Part shown: positions 23,107 to 26,686 of the stretch, piece by piece
How positions within the stretch are numbered: the first letter of the stretch is position 1
How the letters are laid out: every line of letters starts with the position of its first letter
Assembly (NCBI GenBank): GCA_964569845.1
Contig: CAZMUQ010000014.1
Coordinates: 1 to 26,686, forward strand
Source: CAZMUQ01 sp964569845
Lineage (GTDB): Archaea; Thermoproteota; Bathyarchaeia; Hecatellales; Hecatellaceae
Direction: 5' to 3'
DNA: 26,686 bases
Notes under the pieces: generated by a model
The model's input: only the letters and a program-made list of their open reading frames with translations
What the model was told of the DNA's origin: nothing
Database searches by the model: none
Position numbers and translations under genes: made by a program

Positions 23107-23985
23107 ATGGGTATGATTGTTAATAGGGATACAAAAGTTGTTGTTCAAGGTATAACTGGTAGGGAGGGAAGCTTCCACACTGAACTTATGCTTAACTATG
23201 GAACAAATATTGTTGCAGGTGTAAGCCCCGGGAAAGGTGGAGAAAAAGTTCATGGAGTACCTGTTTACGATACTGTTGAAGAAGCTGTTCAACTTAAAGG
23301 TGCAAATACATCCATAATCTTTGTTCCTGCAGCTTTTGCTAAGGATGCTATGTTGGAGGCTATGGATGCTGGAATAAAAACTATTGTTGTTATTACTGAG
23401 GGAATACCTGTAAAGGATACAATGGAATGTGTAGTTAAAGCTAAAAGGCAAGGAGTAATAATCATCGGACCTAATACACCCGGTGTAATTGCTCCAGCTG
23501 AAAAGGTTAAGGTTGGAATTATGCCTGCCCATATGTTTACACCAGGAGTTGTTGGTATAGCCTCTAGAAGCGGAACCTTAACCTATGAAATTGCATGGAA
23601 AATTAGTATAGCCGGACTTGGACAAAGTACATGTTTAGGTTTAGGTGGAGACCCTATTACAGGCTTAAATTTTGTTGAAGTTTTAGAGATGTTTAGAAAT
23701 GATAAGGAAACTAAAGCTGTTGTTTTGATAGGAGAAATTGGAGGTAATGCGGAAGAGCTTGCAGCGGAATATATTGCTAAAACCGATTATCCTAAACCTG
23801 TTGTAGCTTATGTAGCTGGAAAAACAGCTCCACCAGGTAAACGTATGGGTCATGCTGGAGCAATAATTATGGGTAGGGTTGGAACAGCTCAAACAAAGAT
23901 TGAAGCATTTAAAAGTGTAGGTGTACCTGTAGCTGAAAACCCGTCTGAGGTTGCAAAAATACTTCAAGAAAAACTTAAAAGTTAG
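23107..23985 (+). CDS. sucD: Succinyl-CoA synthetase (ADP-forming) alpha subunit
   Basis: 292 residues. N-terminal CoA-binding Rossmann domain (VVVQGITGREGSFHTELMLN, AGVSPGKGGEKVHGVPVY), then the ligase domain with IIGPNTPGVIAPAEKVKVGI, SRSGTLTYEI and the phosphohistidine His249 in RMGHAGAIIMG. ATG start, with a GGGGTGG ribosome binding site at the end of sucC. Forms the heterodimer or heterotetramer with SucC. Confidence 0.96.
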   Translation: MGMIVNRDTKVVVQGITGREGSFHTELMLNYGTNIVAGVSPGKGGEKVHGVPVYDTVEEAVQLKGANTSIIFVPAAFAKDAMLEAMDAGIKTIVVITEGIPVKDTMECVVKAKRQGVIIIGPNTPGVIAPAEKVKVGIMPAHMFTPGVVGIASRSGTLTYEIAWKISIAGLGQSTCLGLGGDPITGLNFVEVLEMFRNDKETKAVVLIGEIGGNAEELAAEYIAKTDYPKPVVAYVAGKTAPPGKRMGHAGAIIMGRVGTAQTKIEAFKSVGVPVAENPSEVAKILQEKLKS

Positions 23986-24021
23986 CTCCATATTTTAAAA
24001 ATGGGAAGCTTTGGTGGTTTT

Positions 24022-24189
24022 ATGCCAATAACAGATTTTGCTAAGAAAAGTTTAGCTCAAAAGCATCGCCTATACTACAAGATATGTAGAAATTGCGGAG
24101 TAAGAAATGCTCCAACAGCAGAAAAATGTAGAAAATGTAGAAGCACAAATTTAAGATGGAAAAAAAGAGAGCTTGGAGCTAAAAAGTAG
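24022..24189 (+). CDS. rpl40e: Large-subunit ribosomal protein eL40
   Basis: 55 residues from the second ATG. Family proteins begin near MPxxDxAKKxL, and GGTGG stands four bases before 24022, whereas the ATG at 24001 has no ribosome binding site. The zinc ribbon is CRNCGVRNAPTAEKCRKC, followed by RSTNLRWKKRELGAKK. Archaeal eL40 is stand-alone, not fused to ubiquitin as in eukaryotes. It lies 36 bp after sucD and is probably cotranscribed. Confidence 0.92.
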   Translation: MPITDFAKKSLAQKHRLYYKICRNCGVRNAPTAEKCRKCRSTNLRWKKRELGAKK

Positions 24190-24203
24190 TTACCCTTAAA
24201 TTT

Positions 24204-24551
24204 CTATAATATTTTTGTTACCATGTTAGCTATAACAACACCAACCCATAGAAATATTGCAATAATTATAATTTGAAGTGTTGATTTCCAGCTAAATATA
24301 CCCATAAGTAATGCTGCCAAAACATCAGTTATAACTGCCACTACTATTGCCCAAGTTACACCAAACTTATCAAGTATAAAAAACATTAAGCCAAACAAGG
24401 GTATAGCTAAAACTGCTCCAACAAAAACAATAGCATAAGGATTTACGTTTTTAATGTTAGCTACAACAGCAGCCATACCAACCATTCTTGGACATAGAAT
24501 AAAGAAGGCAAAAGAAGTTGAAGCTATAATCAAAGAAAGCAAAGACTTCAT
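24204..24551 (-). CDS. Small multi-pass membrane protein, function unknown
   Basis: 115 residues, almost entirely hydrophobic with four likely transmembrane segments (about 1-29, 38-60, 66-86, 90-113). No family is recognised. ATG start with AAGGAG eight bases upstream, so it is very probably translated. It lies convergent with eL40 (15 bp apart) and downstream of the CxxCxxCC protein, with 83 bp of spacer between them. Confidence 0.75.
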   Translation of the reverse strand: MKSLLSLIIASTSFAFFILCPRMVGMAAVVANIKNVNPYAIVFVGAVLAIPLFGLMFFILDKFGVTWAIVVAVITDVLAALLMGIFSWKSTLQIIIIAIFLWVGVVIANMVTKIL

Positions 24552-24634
24552 AACATTCTCCTTCCCCTAACTACTAAAATTGGAAAATACATTTTAGAGT
24601 ATTAATAAGTGACTTTCATCTTGAGAACCTACTT

Positions 24635-25111
24635 TTAAATTGCAGGTATACAGGTTTCCTCAGTTAAATACCAAGTTTTAATTATTTCCCCTATAACCTT
24701 GTTTACAGGTAGACCTTCCATATGGTTTAAACCTAAACATAAGGTATCAATATAAACGTAAAATCTTAATTTACCAGACTTAAATTCCGCAGCTTCATCA
24801 CCGCCGTTACTTTTTGGTTCCCTGTAAATGTAAAATGGATACATGATGCATGCTTGAGGTCTATCGTTATATATTGTACACATCGACTTTCCAGTTTTAT
24901 CATAGCTTAAGAAAATACACTGCTTGTTTTCTAACTTTTTAAGGTAGAATTTGCCACCAGCACTATAAACAACATTACCATACTTTTTAACTAGATTTAA
25001 GGCTTCACCAATCTTTAATGGTATGGTGTACACTTTACAGCATAAACCACAGTTAATACATTTCCAAAGCCTAAACCTACTCCAAGGAGTAAGTTTAGGC
25101 TTCAACCCCAA
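24635..25111 (-). CDS. YkgJ-family CxxCxxCC protein (UPF0153-like)
   Basis: 158 residues. The diagnostic cysteine cluster is C18, C21, C24, C25 (KCINCGLCCKVYTIPL), with further conserved cysteines C65 (KQCIFL), C78 (MCTIYNDRPQAC) and C88, the typical YkgJ pattern thought to hold zinc or an Fe-S cluster. Function of the family is not established; some members are linked to flagellin or lysine methylation. The start is TTG, with an in-frame TTG two codons later. It starts 15 bp after the Hsp20 stop and is likely cotranscribed with it. Confidence 0.85.
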   Translation of the reverse strand: MGLKPKLTPWSRFRLWKCINCGLCCKVYTIPLKIGEALNLVKKYGNVVYSAGGKFYLKKLENKQCIFLSYDKTGKSMCTIYNDRPQACIMYPFYIYREPKSNGGDEAAEFKSGKLRFYVYIDTLCLGLNHMEGLPVNKVIGEIIKTWYLTEETCIPAI

Positions 25112-25126
25112 TTTTTACTAAAAATT

Positions 25127-25654
25127 TTAATCTATCCTTATTGGTTCACCTTTAGGCTTTTTACTAACCTTTTTTAAGGTTACTTCAAGCACCCCATTTC
25201 TGTAAACTGCTTTAGCTGTTTTAGTTTCAACTTCAGCTGGAAGCTCAATCTCCTTATAATACTTTCTTTGAGGGGTATCTACAGATATTGTAAGAGTATT
25301 AGATGTTGCATTAAGTTTTATATCCTCCTTTTCAACACCCGGAAGTTCAGCAACAACTTTAATTGTATCATTTTCAGAAAAAACATCAACCAGCGGTTCT
25401 CTTTCAGCTTTTACTCCCCACCTTAAACCTTCACGTTTAACATTTCCAAATTCCCTGATTAAGGGTTTACCATCAGGGCCTATAGTCATAGACCAACCCC
25501 AGATTAAAGGTTTTAACTCCCTAAATTCCTTTGGAAACTCACTTTCAAAGCTTTTAAAAATATCCTCAATAATCTTCTCAAATCTACGTGTAAATTCATC
25601 TATATCTTTAAAGGGTAAACGCCAACGTTTCCACCATTCATCCCACCAACTCAA
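25127..25654 (-). CDS. hsp20: Hsp20 / alpha-crystallin family small heat-shock protein
   Basis: 175 residues. A Trp-rich amphipathic N-terminal arm (WWDEWWKRWRLPF; about 1-85) precedes the alpha-crystallin domain (about 86-165; REPLVDVFSENDTIKVVAEL, PGVEKEDIKLNATSNTLTI, YYKEIELPAEVETKTAKAVY, NGVLEVTLKK) with the conserved GVLEVTL. The chaperone holds unfolding proteins as oligomers. TTG start preceded by GGGGGG and a minus-strand promoter CTTATATTTATGG (25704-25716) whose start would be near 25680, giving a short leader. The C-terminal I-x-I/V motif is IRID, slightly atypical. Confidence 0.93.
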   Translation of the reverse strand: MSWWDEWWKRWRLPFKDIDEFTRRFEKIIEDIFKSFESEFPKEFRELKPLIWGWSMTIGPDGKPLIREFGNVKREGLRWGVKAEREPLVDVFSENDTIKVVAELPGVEKEDIKLNATSNTLTISVDTPQRKYYKEIELPAEVETKTAKAVYRNGVLEVTLKKVSKKPKGEPIRID

Positions 25655-25703
25655 AAATGAAACCCCCCTAACCAGTGGAAATTTCTAAGATTTAAGAATA
25701 AAA

Positions 25704-25716
25704 CCATAAATATAAG
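25704..25716 (-). promoter_or_regulatory. TATA box of hsp20
   Basis: Minus-strand CTTATATTTATGG about 50-60 bp before the hsp20 start codon, the best TATA candidate in the 118-bp stretch between the degraded ORF and hsp20. Confidence 0.4.
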
Positions 25717-25772
25717 CTTAAATGGCATACTTACATTACAAAGTTCTAAGTTCTAAAAATTAAAAAAGTTGT

Positions 25773-25897
25773 TTATTCGGGTTCTGATAACTCTTCGGAG
25801 GACAAGTTACCTTCCCCTCTTCTGTAGCATTATAATATTAAGGCTCTTGCGGCATCAAGTTTCGTAATGCTTTTAGCAATCTTAAAATTAACCTCCT
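25773..25897 (-). pseudogene. Short degraded ORF or small peptide region downstream of rmlA
   Basis: A consensus ribosome binding site AGGAGGT (25891-25897) sits 19 bp after the rmlA-like stop. Behind it is an open frame with no ATG start: ATT first, giving IAKSITKLDAARALIL, then a TAA, then CYRRGEGNLSSEELSEPE and a second TAA at 25773. Changing the TAA to a sense codon would give a 35-residue peptide with protein-like composition. It may be the remnant of a gene, or a coincidental Shine-Dalgarno. A second reading, TTG start giving MLKALRNLMPQEP, is also possible. Confidence 0.3.
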
Positions 25898-25915
25898 GAA
25901 AATTTCTTATTTTTG

Positions 25916-26686
25916 TTAGATGCTTGCGTATGTCATATCCCCCAAGATTAGTTTGCATCCTCTTGGTAGAGTGTTTTCTGAGCTTATGATTCTTGTGTTT
26001 CGCCCTATCAGGCTGTCAACTATTCTTCTGTTACATTCTATGTAGGCATTATCCATTATTATCGAGTTTTCAACTTCACTATTTTTTATGATTACATTAT
26101 TTCCTATTGAAGTATATGGTCCTATACAGGTGTTTGGACCTATTTCACAGTTTTTACCTATGATTGCTGGGCCTCTAATAGTAGAATTTTTTCTTATTAC
26201 CGTTCCTCCACCTATTTCTACATTACCTATAATTGTTACATCCTCCTCACATTCACATCCAATGGATGTTTGAATATCATGCAAAATTAGCCTATTAGCA
26301 TCCAGCAAATCTTCAGGTTTTCCTGTATCTTTCCACCATCCTTGAACAAATTGCACATCAACTTTTGCTCCACTATCTAGTAAAACTTGAATCGCATCTG
26401 TTATTTCAAGCTCATTTCTCCATGAAGGCTTAATTTTTTTAACAGCATCAAAAATTTTATCATTAAAAACATATACGCCTATTAAAGCCCAATCACTTAT
26501 AAATTGTTTAGGTTTTTCAACAAGCCTTTTAATTTTACCATCCTTATCAAATTCAACTATACCATATCTTGATGGATCCTTAACTTTAGCAACACCAATA
26601 ACACAATCACTACAATTTTTTTCAAAAACTTCTACTAAAGGTTTTGCACCCTGCTTTAGAAGGTTATCTCCAAGATACATTATAAA
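25916..26686 (-). CDS. Glucose-1-phosphate thymidylyltransferase (RmlA-long type), 5' end missing
   Basis: About 257 residues are present; the gene runs off the right edge (frame continues with FIMYLGDN upstream of the first in-window Met, matching the conserved VYLGDN of the family). The nucleotidyltransferase remainder shows RYGIVEFDKDGKIKRLVEKP and GWWKDTGKPEDLLDANRLIL, and is followed by a left-handed beta-helix of hexapeptide repeats (about 155-254; IIGNVEIGGGTVIRKNSTI, GPAIIGKNCEIGPNTCIGPY). This two-domain form is common in archaea for activation of glucose-1-phosphate in dTDP-sugar synthesis for glycans. GlmU-like uridylyl activity cannot be excluded. The gene ends 19 bp before a strong Shine-Dalgarno. 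Confidence 0.88.
   Translation of the reverse strand, partial: FIMYLGDNLLKQGAKPLVEVFEKNCSDCVIGVAKVKDPSRYGIVEFDKDGKIKRLVEKPKQFISDWALIGVYVFNDKIFDAVKKIKPSWRNELEITDAIQVLLDSGAKVDVQFVQGWWKDTGKPEDLLDANRLILHDIQTSIGCECEEDVTIIGNVEIGGGTVIRKNSTIRGPAIIGKNCEIGPNTCIGPYTSIGNNVIIKNSEVENSIIMDNAYIECNRRIVDSLIGRNTRIISSENTLPRGCKLILGDMTYASI

Noticed and set aside
23101..23532. Open frame of about 140 codons antisense to sucD
   Set aside because: It is rich in Ser, Asn and Tyr with no family resemblance, which is what the complement of a strongly coding AT-rich gene yields. The plus-strand frame is an unambiguous SucD.
25741..25756. Short tandem AAGTTCTAAGTTCTAA
   Set aside because: Two copies of an 8-base AT-rich word are expected by chance in such DNA and no further copies follow.
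1..26686. tRNA or rRNA genes
   Set aside because: I looked for GGTTCGAAT-type T-loops and paired acceptor stems in the intergenic stretches and found none. Short or intron-containing tRNAs could still be missed by eye.

Overview
The window is archaeal chromosome. It carries the archaeal exosome operon (proteasome alpha subunit, SBDS, Rrp4, Rrp41, Rrp42, eL43) together with Pelota, Alba, eL40, a B-family DNA polymerase and an archaeal aspartyl-tRNA synthetase. Promoters have the archaeal TATA form (CTTAAATAT and variants) close to start codons, DNA is AT-rich, and TTG starts are frequent. Alba, sucCD and a methanogen-type thymidylate synthase suit an uncultured Thermoproteota/TACK-type archaeon such as Bathyarchaeia, but no marker here settles the lineage. 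Two runs of exactly 100 N, each flanked by the same 55 bp on both sides, show that this is a scaffolded, probably metagenome-derived, draft.

Layout. 1-160: a 125-bp MITE-like inverted-repeat element. 241-792: nitroreductase. 793-2056: a TnpB gene enclosed by 21-bp perfect terminal inverted repeats and flanked by a 9-bp target duplication, which is unusual for a TnpB element. 2125-4980 (minus): rimI-like acetyltransferase and a B-family polymerase with intact polymerase motifs but no exonuclease carboxylates. 5048-8581 (plus): Pelota, CutA, site-2 protease and the NcsA/CTU1 tRNA thiolation enzyme. 8790-11210 (plus): a double [4Fe-4S] protein and a GTPBP1-like GTPase. 11386-15381 (plus): the proteasome/exosome operon, followed by a TIGR00300-family enzyme (15455-16723). 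16732-18048 (minus): aspS. 18312-19022 (plus): thymidylate synthase. 19049-21807 (minus): Zn-ribbon/KH protein, a second double [4Fe-4S] protein broken by the second gap, an MBL-fold hydrolase and Alba. 21971-24189 (plus): sucC, sucD, eL40. 24204-26686 (minus): small membrane protein, YkgJ-like CxxCxxCC protein, Hsp20 and the 3' part of an RmlA-type nucleotidyltransferase.

Functionally, 5-15 kb is an RNA/protein quality-control neighbourhood: stalled-ribosome rescue (Pelota), a translational GTPase, proteasome alpha, ribosome maturation (SBDS) and the complete archaeal exosome core. The rest is housekeeping (translation, chromatin, TCA cycle, nucleotide synthesis). The observations most worth checking are the TIR-bounded TnpB element, the exonuclease-dead polymerase, and the disrupted Fe-S gene, where one defect is clearly an assembly artefact and the other is a possible frameshift next to an ATGA overlap.
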